DNA of 64,000 bases, from NCBI GenBank assembly GCA_025548565.1, contig JAJLPB010000002.1, positions 496,001-560,000 on the forward strand, written 5' to 3'. Within the stretch, counting starts at the first letter, position 1, and each line of letters starts with the position of its first letter. A model generated the notes under the pieces. It was not told where the DNA came from. It was given only the letters and a program-made list of their open reading frames with translations, and searched no databases. This document shows positions 33,749 to 42,745 of this stretch, piece by piece. The translations under genes and the position numbers were made by a program. The DNA is from Rugamonas sp. A1-17 (GTDB lineage: Bacteria; Pseudomonadota; Gammaproteobacteria; Burkholderiales; Burkholderiaceae_D).

Positions 33749-35287
33749 TTACTTGGCGCTGCCATACGGTGCGGCGGCCGAGACTGCCGTGGCGGCCGGC
33801 GCGCCGCCGGCGCGGTTCCACCAGCCCCCGCCCAGCGCCTGGAACAGCGCGGCCGTGTCGGCGTAGCGGGCCGCCTGCGCCTGCACCAGCGCCACGTGGG
33901 CCTGCTGGTAGCTGCGCTGCGCGTCCAGCAGCGCCAGGTAGCTGATGCCGCCCAGCTTGTACTGCTGGGTGGCCAGCGCCAGCGACTCGGCCGCCAGCGA
34001 TTCGGCCTCGGCCTGCGCCTTCAGCGCGGCGGCATCGGAGTCCAGCGCGCGCAGGCTGTCGGCCACGTTCTGAAAGGCGTTCAGCACGGTGGCGCGGTAC
34101 TGGGCCGCCGCCACGTCGTAGGCCGCCTCGGCCGCGCGCTTCTTCGCGCTCAGCGCGCCACCGTTGAAGATGGGCGCGGTCAGGCCGGCGGCCAGGTTCC
34201 AGGCCGTGGTCTCGGCGTCGAACAGCTTGCTGAAGGTCTGGGCCGAGGAGCCGTAGCTGCCGCTCAGCGTGAACTGCGGATATTGCGCAGCAGTCGCCAC
34301 GCCGATGGCCGCGCTGGCCGCGTGCAGCTGTTCCTCGCTGGCGCGGATATCGGGCCGCTGGCGCACCAGCGCCGACGGCAGCGACACCGGCAGCGTGTCC
34401 GGCAGGGTCAGCGACTCCAGCGCGAACTCGGGCATGCCCGCCTCGCTCGGCAGCTTGCCGGCCAGTACCGACAACTGATGGCGGCTTTGCGCCAGCGCCT
34501 TTTCCAGCGGCGGCAAGGTGGCGGCCACCTGCGCGGCCTGGTTGCGCTGGCTGAGCAAGGTGTTGCGCGGCACGGCGCCCAATTGGAATTGTTTGTCGAT
34601 CACGCCCAGCTGCTGGTTGAGCGCGTCCAGCACGTCGCGGGTGGCCTTGAGCTGCGCGCGCAGCGAGGCTTCGCGGATGGCGGTGGTGACCACGTTGGCG
34701 CTCAGCGTCAGATAGGTGGCCTCGACCTGGAAGCGTTGATAGTCGACCTGCGCCTGCGCACCTTCCAGCGTGCGCCGTGTGGAACCGAACACGTCCGGCG
34801 TGTAGGCCACGTTGACCGAGGCGTTGTACAGATTGAAGACGCCGCCCCTGCCGCCGCTCGCCTCCGAGACTTTCTGGCGGGCCACGCCGAGCTGGCCGTC
34901 GACCGAGGGATAGACCAGGCTGCCGGCCTGGGCGTTATAGCTTTCCTGCGCCTGGCGCAGCGATGCTTCGGCCGCCGCCATGTTCGGGTTCTGCGCCAGC
35001 GCGCCGCGGATCAGCTGGTCCAGCGCTGGCGAGCGGAACACCATCCACCACTGCGCGGGAATGTCCTGCCCCGCCACGAACTGCTGGGCGCCGCCGGCCA
35101 CGCCGGGCGACGACGCGGTCGTGGACGCCAGCGGCGTGGGGGTGTAGCTGTCCCCCGCCGCGGCTGGCGCGGCGGGGGCCTTGAAGTCCGGGCCGAGCGC
35201 GCAGCCGCCCAATCCTGCGGCGACCAGCGCCGCCACGCCGGCACGCACGGCATGCCGCCGGAATTGCCTGAAGTTTTGATTTCTCAC
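33749..35287 (-). CDS. outer membrane factor lipoprotein (NodT/OprM family)
   Basis: A 512-residue outer-membrane channel component. The signal peptide ends at the lipobox LGGC with Cys29, followed by ALGPDFKAPA, typical of NodT-type factors. Two TolC-like repeats follow (ANPNMAAAEASLRQAQESY-like and RPDIRASEEQLHAASAAI). The start is a GTG at 35287 with GGGAG 7 bases upstream. It is the first gene of the efflux operon, so the promoter should lie in 35288-35400. A C-terminal Ala-rich tail is present. Confidence 0.92.
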   Translation of the reverse strand: MRNQNFRQFRRHAVRAGVAALVAAGLGGCALGPDFKAPAAPAAAGDSYTPTPLASTTASSPGVAGGAQQFVAGQDIPAQWWMVFRSPALDQLIRGALAQNPNMAAAEASLRQAQESYNAQAGSLVYPSVDGQLGVARQKVSEASGGRGGVFNLYNASVNVAYTPDVFGSTRRTLEGAQAQVDYQRFQVEATYLTLSANVVTTAIREASLRAQLKATRDVLDALNQQLGVIDKQFQLGAVPRNTLLSQRNQAAQVAATLPPLEKALAQSRHQLSVLAGKLPSEAGMPEFALESLTLPDTLPVSLPSALVRQRPDIRASEEQLHAASAAIGVATAAQYPQFTLSGSYGSSAQTFSKLFDAETTAWNLAAGLTAPIFNGGALSAKKRAAEAAYDVAAAQYRATVLNAFQNVADSLRALDSDAAALKAQAEAESLAAESLALATQQYKLGGISYLALLDAQRSYQQAHVALVQAQAARYADTAALFQALGGGWWNRAGGAPAATAVSAAAPYGSAK

Positions 35288-35419
35288 AAAAAAACTCCCA
35301 CCTGAGCTTGACGCCCGACCAAAAGGTTAACTGAACTGCACTTTTGCCCGACATATTCGCACTTTTTTTGTGCTGAGTGTGTTTTTTATATGAGGTGCGG
35401 CCCAGAAACTTGCTGGACG

Positions 35420-35454
35420 AAAAAAAACGGACTCCGCCGTCAAGGCGAAGCCCG
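35420..35454 (-). terminator. intrinsic terminator of the EF-hand gene
   Basis: On the minus strand an imperfect 11-bp stem (9 pairs) with a 5-base loop at 35428-35454 is followed by eight T (complement of A at 35420-35427). It lies about 20 bases after the EF-hand stop. Confidence 0.65.
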
Positions 35455-35473
35455 CTTCCGGATGGGGACTGGA

Positions 35474-36085
35474 TCAGGCTGCTTCAGCGGTGGCCACCAC
35501 GCCGTAGGCGCGGTTGGCTTCGGTCAGGGAAAAGGCCGACGGGCCGTTCACCACGGAATCGGTCGCGCGTTCGCTGCTGCGGTAGGTGATCGGCATCAGG
35601 TAGCGGCGCAGTTCCTCGGGGCTGACCTTGCCGTCCTTGTCGGTGTCGGCCACGGCCAGGTCGACCTTGCCGCTGCCCAGCACGCCGTTTTCATCGACGC
35701 CCGGCAGTGGCTCCGGCGACACCAGCTTGGCGCTGTCGTCCGCGCTGGCGTCCAGGCCGAATTTGGCATGGAAAAACTGGGTCTCGGGACGCTGCACCAG
35801 ACGCTTCAGGCCTTCGTCGAATTGTTTCAAGGCCAGCTTCATGCCATTGTCGTCCGATTCCGCCACCGCCTTGACGACGGCGCTGGCGCGGTCGGCGGCA
35901 TTGACCGCGTGCGAGGGATCGGTTTGCAACGGGGCGTTGAAGCCCGGCAGCGACAGGTAGGCGGCGACCGAGGCGTTCAGGTCGGCGTCGGCGGCAGACG
36001 AGGCGATTTTCTTGGGCTCAAGCGTCTTCTCCGCGACCGTGGCCGCAGTGAGGGTGGGACCACCAATGTTGTTCACCATAATCAT
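35474..36085 (-). CDS. EF-hand calcium-binding domain protein
   Basis: A 203-residue protein with one clear EF-hand loop: Asp147, Asp149, Asp151, Gly152, Val154 and Glu158 (DTDKDGKVSPEEL), the canonical 12-residue calcium loop, followed by a Leu-rich exit helix. The rest is acidic and Ala-rich with no signal peptide. The start at 36085 has AGGAG 6 bases upstream. It is a monocistronic gene with its own terminator. The family is seen in related soil bacteria with no known role; calcium sensing is inference. Confidence 0.75.
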   Translation of the reverse strand: MIMVNNIGGPTLTAATVAEKTLEPKKIASSAADADLNASVAAYLSLPGFNAPLQTDPSHAVNAADRASAVVKAVAESDDNGMKLALKQFDEGLKRLVQRPETQFFHAKFGLDASADDSAKLVSPEPLPGVDENGVLGSGKVDLAVADTDKDGKVSPEELRRYLMPITYRSSERATDSVVNGPSAFSLTEANRAYGVVATAEAA

Positions 36086-36253
36086 AATCGACTCCTGTTT
36101 GACGACGCGTGATGCGGCCGAACAATAAAAACTTCTACCCCACCATTCTATCAAGGAATTGGCAACAATCACCATTTTTGGCGGCCTACCAGACGAAAAA
36201 ATGTCTTTTTCCCATGCGAAACTTGCACTTAGGAATTATTCCAATTTGCAAAG

Positions 36254-37819
36254 TTAATCACTCAGCGCCTGCAATAGCTTTTCCCCATCAGGACAGCCCC
36301 AACCGGTGCAAGCATCCCAGCCGGGGGCCGCGTGTTGCGCACCATTGCTGCCGTTCGTAATGTCCCTGGTCACGCCCTTGCCCTGCAACGAACCGTACAA
36401 CAACGGGTTGAGGAAGCCGACCGGATGCCCCAGCCGCTGGTTGATCAGCGCCAGCAGGCCGGCCCACAGCGGCGCCACCGCGCTGGTGCCGCCGAACACC
36501 AGGTGCTGGCCATCCACCCGCACCTTGTAGCCGCTGGCCGGATCGGCGTCGCCGGCCACGTCGGGCACGCCGCGCCGGGCCTGGCCGTCCGCCACGCCCA
36601 GCTGATAGTCCGGGCGGTTGAAGAAGTTGCTGTAGCCGCCGCCGGTGGCGCTGTTGGGGCCGCTGTTCCAGACGCTCTCGACGGCCGGGCCGCCGTCCTG
36701 CAGCGTCACGCGGGTGCCGCCGCAGGCCAGCGCGTGCGGCGCCGAGGCCGGGAAGTCCACGTGCAGGGCGCCATCGGCCACGCCATCGGTCGAGCCGTTG
36801 TCGCCCGCCGCGCACAGGATGGTCACGCCCATCGCGGCGGCGTCGGTGAAGGCTTGCTCGAAGGCGGTCATGGCTTGCCCGGTCCACGCCGATTCGGGCG
36901 CGCCCCAGCTGATCGAGATCACCGACGGCTGGTTGACCTCGTCGTGCACGGCGGCGGTGATGGCGTCCAGGAAGCCGCGCTCGGTGTTGGGGGCGTAGTA
37001 CACCGCGATCGTCGCGCCCGGCGCCACCGAGGCCGCCACTTCGATGTCGAGCATCACTTCGCCGTCCGCGCTGTTGGCGGTGGTGGGCCGGTTCTTGCCG
37101 TGGTCGATGCTGATGTTCTTGACGCAGGGCGGGGTCAGGCCCAGCTCGCCGAAATAAATCTTCAGGTCGCGCGGCCGGCTGCCGCCGCCCAGCTCGATGA
37201 TGCCGATGCACTGGCCGCTGCCGTCCACGCCCTGCGGGAAGTTGTACAGCTGCGCCAGCTGCGGCGGCGTGAAGGCGATATTGGCCGCGGCGGCCGAGGC
37301 GAAGCCGTCCGCCTGCAGGCGCTGGAACTTGGGCGTGGCCACCGGCCGGTCGTCCAGCCCGAACACGCCCTCGACCACGCCGGCCAGCTGGTCGGGCACG
37401 CTCAGTTCGCCGACCCGGCCGCGGTAGCTGCCGTCCGGATATTCGTACTCCTGCAGCTGGACGTCGAAGGCGCGGCACATCTGGGCGGCGGTGCCGGCCA
37501 GCACCACGCGCCGCTGGGCCGCGTTGCTGCTGATGACCACCATGCCGTGCTGGGCCGCGAAAGCCTCGACCTTGGCGATGTCGGCGTCGCTGGCGCCATG
37601 CTCCTGGGCGAACTGCTCGCGGCTCAGGTACTGGCGCGCGAGCGGCCGGGTGTCGGCCGCGGCGGCCTGCAGGTCCAGCTGCGCGCGGTCGGGCGCGTGG
37701 CGCAGCCGTACGGTGATTTCTATGGTCTGCTCGTCCGCCACCGGACCCAGCGCGACCGCGCCCTGCAGCGCCAGCTGGCCGCTGCCGGGGATGATATTGG
37801 AGTGGGAAGTCGTTGCCAT
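36254..37819 (-). CDS. S53 family serine-carboxyl peptidase (sedolisin/kumamolisin type)
   Basis: A 521-residue pro-enzyme. Residues ~20-160 are the pro-kumamolisin activation domain, then the catalytic domain. The full catalytic set is visible: Glu254 and Asp258 (GEVMLDIEV), Asp340 (AAGDNG) and Ser446 (FGGTSAVAPL). The C-terminal DITNGSNG and GWDACTGWG regions match the calcium site. Such enzymes digest protein at acid pH and are normally secreted, yet no signal peptide is present at the N-terminus. AAAGGAG precedes the ATG. It diverges from the HTH-cupin gene. Confidence 0.9.
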   Translation of the reverse strand: MATTSHSNIIPGSGQLALQGAVALGPVADEQTIEITVRLRHAPDRAQLDLQAAAADTRPLARQYLSREQFAQEHGASDADIAKVEAFAAQHGMVVISSNAAQRRVVLAGTAAQMCRAFDVQLQEYEYPDGSYRGRVGELSVPDQLAGVVEGVFGLDDRPVATPKFQRLQADGFASAAAANIAFTPPQLAQLYNFPQGVDGSGQCIGIIELGGGSRPRDLKIYFGELGLTPPCVKNISIDHGKNRPTTANSADGEVMLDIEVAASVAPGATIAVYYAPNTERGFLDAITAAVHDEVNQPSVISISWGAPESAWTGQAMTAFEQAFTDAAAMGVTILCAAGDNGSTDGVADGALHVDFPASAPHALACGGTRVTLQDGGPAVESVWNSGPNSATGGGYSNFFNRPDYQLGVADGQARRGVPDVAGDADPASGYKVRVDGQHLVFGGTSAVAPLWAGLLALINQRLGHPVGFLNPLLYGSLQGKGVTRDITNGSNGAQHAAPGWDACTGWGCPDGEKLLQALSD

Positions 37820-37920
37820 GGTCGTCTCCTTTGGTATCGGTTGTTCTCAGACGATACTGGCCGCGATGGCGGCGCGATTGATGCAGCGCAGAGGTGTCGT
37901 TGATAATGTCCTTGCGATCA

Positions 37921-37940
37921 TCTCACATTGGAGATATATT
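37921..37940 (+). promoter_or_regulatory. dyad and possible -10 before the HTH-cupin gene
   Basis: TCTC-ACATTG-GAGA (37921-37934) is a dyad that abuts TATATT (37935-37940), a possible -10 box. The ATG follows at 37948. A repressor bound here would block the promoter, and autoregulation by the HTH-cupin protein is a reasonable guess. Confidence 0.35.
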
Positions 37941-37947
37941 CCCATTT

Positions 37948-38508
37948 ATGAGAAACGATATCGAATCCCGCCTGGCCCAGCGCCTGGCCGCCCTGCGCGA
38001 GGAGCGCGCCCTGTCGCTGGACGAGCTGGCGGCCGCCAGCGGCATCAGCCGCGCCACGCTGTCGCGCATGGAGCGCGGCGAAACCAGCCCCACCGCCGCC
38101 CTGCTGGGCAAGCTGTGCGCCGTGTTCGGCCTGCCCATGTCGCGGCTGGTGGCCGAGGCCGAGGCCCAGCCGGGCGAACTGTTGCGCGCCGCCGACCAGC
38201 CGCTGTGGCAGGACCCCGCCACCGGTTTCCGGCGCCGCATGGTGTCGCCGCCGGCGCGCGGCTACGCGGTCGAGCTGGTGGAGGGCTGGCTGCCGCCCGG
38301 CGCCCGCATCGACTACGAGCGCGCGCCGGTGGCCGGCATGGAGCAGCACCTGTGGCTGCTCGACGGCGCGCTGGAATACACCCTCGATGGCGTGGTCCAC
38401 CGGCTGGCGCCGGGCGACTGCCTGCGCTTCCACCTGTTCGGCGCCACCGCCTTTTTCTGTCCAGGGCCGTCGCCGGCCCGCTACCTGATCGCGCTATGCC
38501 CACCATAA
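37948..38508 (+). CDS. XRE-family regulator with cupin domain
   Basis: A 186-residue regulator. HTH_3 covers about residues 8-62 (LSLDELAAASGISRATLSRM). The C-terminal cupin (EQHLWLLDGALEYTLDGVVH, then LAPGDCLRF) would bind a small ligand. This domain pair is common in regulators of amino-acid, polyamine or antibiotic-related genes. It overlaps the GNAT gene by 13 bases, so the acetyltransferase is its likely target and partner. The ATG at 37948 lies directly after a dyad that could be its own operator. Confidence 0.87.
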   Translation: MRNDIESRLAQRLAALREERALSLDELAAASGISRATLSRMERGETSPTAALLGKLCAVFGLPMSRLVAEAEAQPGELLRAADQPLWQDPATGFRRRMVSPPARGYAVELVEGWLPPGARIDYERAPVAGMEQHLWLLDGALEYTLDGVVHRLAPGDCLRFHLFGATAFFCPGPSPARYLIALCPP

Positions 38509-39014
38509 TCCAACTCGACGCCGCCGGCCTGCGCCGCCACGCGGCCGACCTGGCGCACGTGCTGCGCGACTGCGTGCTGCACGGCGCCAGCGTTGGCTTC
38601 CTGCTGCCCTGCCCACTGGAAGAAGCGCGGGCGTTCTGGCTGGCGCTGGCGCCGCAGGTCGAGCGCGGCGAACGCCTGCTGTACGCCGCGCTCGACGCCG
38701 ACGGCGCGCTGTGCGGCACGGTGCAGCTGGTGTTGTGCGGCCTGCCCAACAGCCGCCACCGGGCCGAGATCTCCAAGATGTTGGTGCACTCCTCGGCGCG
38801 CCGGCAAGGCGTCGCCCGGGCGCTGATGCGGCATGCGATGGCGCGCGCCCGCGCGCTCGGCTGCAAGCTGCTGGTGCTCGACACCTGCACCGGCTTCCCG
38901 GCGCAGGCGATGTACGAGAAGCTGGGCTTCGCCGTCACCGGCGTGGTGCCCGGCTATGCCGCCCTGCCCGATGGCACGCTGGGGGCCGCCACCTTCATGC
39001 ACCTGCCGTTGTGA
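38496..39014 (+). CDS. GNAT family N-acetyltransferase
   Basis: A 172-residue acetyltransferase. The acetyl-CoA loop is in RRQGVARALM, preceded by the strand AEISKMLVHSS and followed by LLVLDTCTGFPAQAMYEKLGF, the usual GNAT motif order. It transfers acetyl from acetyl-CoA to an amine; the acceptor is unknown. It overlaps the HTH-cupin gene by 13 bases, so translation is coupled. This regulator-acetyltransferase pair recurs in many proteobacteria. Confidence 0.87.
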   Translation: MPTIIQLDAAGLRRHAADLAHVLRDCVLHGASVGFLLPCPLEEARAFWLALAPQVERGERLLYAALDADGALCGTVQLVLCGLPNSRHRAEISKMLVHSSARRQGVARALMRHAMARARALGCKLLVLDTCTGFPAQAMYEKLGFAVTGVVPGYAALPDGTLGAATFMHLPL

Positions 39015-39237
39015 GCGCCACGCACGGTTGCCCGAATGGCGACTGCCGAGCTTGTGTGATATCATAATTATATCGAGAACCGGGCGGCATATTGCCCGCC
39101 TCGTGTCCAGGCGCCAAGTCATCTGATACACCATCCCGTAATTCCCGGCAGATCATTGCTTTTTTAGCAGTTACCCAACACTCCCCGGCCTCCGCTGGAT
39201 GATTGCTGCTTGCCCAAGTGTTTATTCAAGTAAAACG

Positions 39238-40116
39238 ATGAAGAGAAGACAAGAAATTGAACTGCTGCGCATACTGAGCGCCTTCGGTATCGTCTGGTAT
39301 CACACGGCCACCGTCGGCCGCGACATCGCCTATTCCGGCCTGATCGCCTTCCTGATCATTTCGATGTACTTTTCCGCTCGTGCCGGCGGCAGCTCCAAGA
39401 CCATGCAGGAACGGGCCCGCACCCTGCTGGTTCCCTGGCTTATCTGGTTTGTGTTCTATGGCTTCCTGAACGTCGTCAGCAACCGCCCCTATCTGGCGCT
39501 CGACCACGGCATCATCGCCGGCTTTTTGGCCGGCACCAGTATCCACCTGTGGTATCTGCCATTTATTTTTCTTGCCATCGTCTTCTTCGACCGCATCAAG
39601 GAACATATCGATGAGCAAACCCTGTCCTATGTGTGTATCTTCCTGGCCGCCGCCATCCTGGTGCTGAACCGGTTCTGGCGCGACCAGTCGCTGGCGTTCA
39701 ATTATCCCTACGCCCAGTACGCGCACGCGCTCGACGGCGTACTGATGGGCGTGTTCTTCGCCAATTGCAGCGCCTTGCCGCGCGCTTTGCGCACCGCCTT
39801 TATCTCCATCGTGCTCGCGGCCTGCTTTATTTTCGCCTTGCCGGTGCCGGGCGTCGGCATTCCCTACCTGATCGGCATCACGGTGGCGGCCATCATCCTG
39901 CTGCCCAAGTGGGATCTGGAATTCGACTTCGACATCAAATGGATTTCCGAATGCACGCTGGGTATTTACCTGTCTCACATCTTCTGGCTCAAGGTGATCA
40001 AGAAGGTGGCCAATATCAACGACCTGGTGCTGCCTTTCCTGGTGTTTGCGATATCGGCGCTGACCGTATGGGCCTTTAAAAAGACCGCGCCCAACCTGGC
40101 CAAATACGCGGTATAA
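39238..40116 (+). CDS. acyltransferase family 3 membrane protein
   Basis: A 292-residue integral membrane protein with about nine to ten helices. The N-terminus (EIELLRILSAFGIVWYHTA) carries the conserved Arg and His of acyltransferase family 3, which O-acetylates sugars or lipids. The ATG at 39238 is chosen by homology to the family start; no strong ribosome site is present. The 223 bases before it hold a GGGC/GCCC inverted pair near 39080 but no clear promoter. No polysaccharide cluster is nearby, so the acceptor is unknown. Confidence 0.82.
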   Translation: MKRRQEIELLRILSAFGIVWYHTATVGRDIAYSGLIAFLIISMYFSARAGGSSKTMQERARTLLVPWLIWFVFYGFLNVVSNRPYLALDHGIIAGFLAGTSIHLWYLPFIFLAIVFFDRIKEHIDEQTLSYVCIFLAAAILVLNRFWRDQSLAFNYPYAQYAHALDGVLMGVFFANCSALPRALRTAFISIVLAACFIFALPVPGVGIPYLIGITVAAIILLPKWDLEFDFDIKWISECTLGIYLSHIFWLKVIKKVANINDLVLPFLVFAISALTVWAFKKTAPNLAKYAV

Positions 40117-40223
40117 GTTGCGGTCGTCAGTTGTCATCGAGCCGTCACAACGACGGCGTACCATGTCGCGGCGCATGATAGGCTATGCGCGCACGATCCC
40201 CGACAACCTGACGACGACCCAAC

Positions 40224-41888
40224 ATGACAAAGAAACTGTCCCTGCCCGCACTCGTAATCGCGACCTCCTGCCTGGCCTTGCAAGCCGTGCACGCCGCCAC
40301 TCCTGCCGCCGGCGCGGCCCAGCCCAAGCTGGTGGTGGTGCTGGTGGTGGACGGCCTGCCGAACGAACAGGTGCAGCGCTACCGCGACCAGTTCGGCCAG
40401 GGCGGCCTGCGCCGCATGCTGGACCAGGGCGCGTCGTTCAGCAACGCCCACCAGGCGCACGGCATCACCGTCACCGCGATCGGCCACAGCGCCGTGCTGA
40501 CCGGCGCCTATCCGTATGTGCACGGCGTGATCGGCAATAACTGGATCGACCCGCTCACCAAAAAATCGGTGTACTGCACCGAGGACACCAACTACACCTA
40601 CATCGATGAGGACACCAAGCCAAGCGACGGCACCGCGCCGACCCGCCTGAAGGTCGACACGCTGGGCGACCAGCTGCGCTACGCCACCGGCGGCCGCAGC
40701 AAGGTGGTGACGGTGTCCGGCAAGGACCGCGGCGCGATCCTGTTGGCCGGTAAGACAGGCACCGCCTACATGTACATGGACAAGAGCGGCAACTTCGCCA
40801 GCAGCACCTTCTACATGAAGGCGCATCCGGCCTGGGTCAAGCAATACCAGGCCACCAAGCCGCAGGACCGCTACTACGGCAAGTCGTGGACGCCGCTGCT
40901 GCCCGAGTCGGCCTACGCCAACGACGCCAGCGAAGACCTGAACCAGGTCAAGGCGGGCACCCACAACCGCCTGCCCTACGCCTACTACAGCGAAAGCGGC
41001 GGCATCGACGCCGACTACTACAACCGCCTGAAGACCGGCCCCTTCCTCGACCAGCTGACGCTGGACTTCGCGCGCGCCGCGGTGGAAGGCGAGAACCTCG
41101 GCCGCAACCCGGCCGGCGTGCCGGACCTGCTGGGCGTGAGCCTGTCGGCGCACGACTACGTCAACCACGCCTTCGGCCCGGAAAGCAAAATGTCGCACGA
41201 CCACCTGCAGCGCGTGGACCGCATGCTGGCCGACTTCTTCAACTACCTCGACAAGCGCGTCGGCATGGACAACGTGCTGGTGGTGCTGACCGCCGACCAT
41301 GGCTTTCCCAACACGCCCGAGTTCTCGCGCACCCAGCACATCGACGCCCAGCGCATCGACGGCGACAAGCTGATGGCCGCGCTGGACAAGCACCTGTCGG
41401 ACAAGTTCGGCGGCGCCAAGCTGCTGAGCGCGTGGTCGCTGCCCAACATCCACCTGGACTACGCGCAGATCGACAAGAGCGGCCTGAAACGCGAGGACGT
41501 GGAAAACGCCGCCGCCCGCTACCTGCTGGCGCAGAACGGCATCGTCGAAGCCTACACCCGCACCCAGCTTGAAAACGGCGCGGCCAACACCACCCGCATG
41601 GCCACGCTGATGCGCCGCGCCTGGAACCGCGAGGCGTCGGGCGACCTGATGGTGGTCACCAAGCCTTACTGGTACTTCGGCACCGGCAGCAGCGGCACCT
41701 CGCACGGCTCGCCCTACGCCTACGACACCAATGTACCGCTGCTGATCATGGGCAAACGCTGGATCAAGCCGGGCGCCTACGGCCAGTACGCCGAAGTGGT
41801 CGACATCGCGCCGACCCTGGCCACCCTGCTGCACGTGCGCCCGCCGTCCGGCGCCGAGGGCCGCGTGCTGACCGAGACGCTGCGCTGA
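40224..41888 (+). CDS. PafA-like alkaline phosphatase
   Basis: A 554-residue exported phosphatase of the alkaline phosphatase superfamily. The signal peptide is about residues 1-24 (cleavage at VHA-AT). VVVDGLP gives the first metal Asp, HGITVTAIGHS contains the Thr nucleophile used by PafA-type enzymes, and SLSAHDYVNHAFGP, TADHG and TSHGSPY supply the remaining zinc ligands. It should release phosphate from organic monoesters in the periplasm. A pho box was not recognised upstream. The gene stands alone. Confidence 0.88.
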   Translation: MTKKLSLPALVIATSCLALQAVHAATPAAGAAQPKLVVVLVVDGLPNEQVQRYRDQFGQGGLRRMLDQGASFSNAHQAHGITVTAIGHSAVLTGAYPYVHGVIGNNWIDPLTKKSVYCTEDTNYTYIDEDTKPSDGTAPTRLKVDTLGDQLRYATGGRSKVVTVSGKDRGAILLAGKTGTAYMYMDKSGNFASSTFYMKAHPAWVKQYQATKPQDRYYGKSWTPLLPESAYANDASEDLNQVKAGTHNRLPYAYYSESGGIDADYYNRLKTGPFLDQLTLDFARAAVEGENLGRNPAGVPDLLGVSLSAHDYVNHAFGPESKMSHDHLQRVDRMLADFFNYLDKRVGMDNVLVVLTADHGFPNTPEFSRTQHIDAQRIDGDKLMAALDKHLSDKFGGAKLLSAWSLPNIHLDYAQIDKSGLKREDVENAAARYLLAQNGIVEAYTRTQLENGAANTTRMATLMRRAWNREASGDLMVVTKPYWYFGTGSSGTSHGSPYAYDTNVPLLIMGKRWIKPGAYGQYAEVVDIAPTLATLLHVRPPSGAEGRVLTETLR

Positions 41889-41977
41889 GCGAATAGCATA
41901 TTGATATGCAAAAATAATTTATTGGCAATATTGTTAAATGGTGATAATTTGTCATTTCCTACAACAGAGATGGGGAA

Positions 41978-42697
41978 ATGATGAAAAAAATCGCATTCGC
42001 AGTACTCGCTTTGGCAGCCGGCTTCGCCAACGCCGGCGCGTTGTATAACAATGGACCGGTGGTCGATGGCGACGGCAAATCCATCCTGGCGCCGGACGCC
42101 GACACCATCGGCTTCGGCGCGCAAAGCGCGGCCGGCAATTTCGTCGCGGACGATTTCAACGTCACGGCGGGCCAGCGCTGGAACGTCTCCAGCCTGAGCT
42201 TCTACGGCTATCAAACCAACGCGGGCAAGTTCAGCTTCACCTCCGCCACCTGGAGCATCGTCTCCGGCGACGACGTCAACACCGGCACGGTGGTCGCCTC
42301 GGGCACCAGCGCGGTCACCAACGGCGGCCTGGCCGGCTACCGCGTCACCGAGAACACCCTGGACAACACGCAGCGCGGCATTTATCAGATCAATGCCGAC
42401 ATCGCCGACGTCACGCTGGGCGCCGGCCACTACTGGCTGACCTGGGGGCTGACCGGCACCGCCGCTTCCGGTCCGTGGCAGCCACCGACCTCCGATGCGC
42501 GTGAAGGCAACGCGGCTCAAGCCGGCGGCGGCGATCCTTTCGCCACCCTGACCGACGCCGGCAACGGCCTGACGGTCGAGCTGCCGTTCGCCGTCAACGG
42601 CGCCGTCGCCGCCGTGCCGGAACCGGAAACCTATGCCATGATGCTCGGCGGCCTGGGCCTGATCGGCCTGGCACGCCGCCGCGCGCGCCGCGGCTGA
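41978..42697 (+). CDS. PEP-CTERM sorted extracellular protein
   Basis: A 239-residue secreted protein. The signal peptide covers residues 1-20 (ending FANA-GA). The C-terminus has the exosortase signal: VPEPETYAMM, a hydrophobic helix (LGGLGLIGLA) and an Arg cluster (RRRARR). Exosortase EpsH/XrtA recognises this tail; that gene is not in the window. The body is beta-rich and resembles other PEP-CTERM adhesin-like proteins of Oxalobacteraceae. GGGG lies 5 bases before the ATG. The A+T-rich gap upstream (41889-41977) shows GATAAT at 41943 and TTGGCA at 41922 with a short spacer. Confidence 0.88.
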   Translation: MMKKIAFAVLALAAGFANAGALYNNGPVVDGDGKSILAPDADTIGFGAQSAAGNFVADDFNVTAGQRWNVSSLSFYGYQTNAGKFSFTSATWSIVSGDDVNTGTVVASGTSAVTNGGLAGYRVTENTLDNTQRGIYQINADIADVTLGAGHYWLTWGLTGTAASGPWQPPTSDAREGNAAQAGGGDPFATLTDAGNGLTVELPFAVNGAVAAVPEPETYAMMLGGLGLIGLARRRARRG

Positions 42698-42720
42698 CAT
42701 CCGGCCTCGCTCGACCCTTT

Positions 42721-42743
42721 GCGGGCGCCTCTCCGGCGCCCGC
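42721..42743. terminator. hairpin between convergent genes
   Basis: GCGGGCGCC and GGCGCCCGC form a perfect 9-bp stem with a TCTCC loop between the PEP-CTERM gene and the convergent MocR gene. No T-run follows on either strand, so termination is uncertain. Confidence 0.45.
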
Positions 42744-42745
42744 AG

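Noticed and set aside
29482..33945. 1487-codon open frame on the + strand opposite the RND pump and adaptor
   Set aside because: It is antisense to clear efflux genes and is an Arg/His/Gly-rich translation without motifs.
41922..41948. Sigma-54 promoter before the PEP-CTERM gene
   Set aside because: TGGCAATATTG lacks the required GC at the -12 position; a weak sigma-70 reading with a 15-base spacer is no better.
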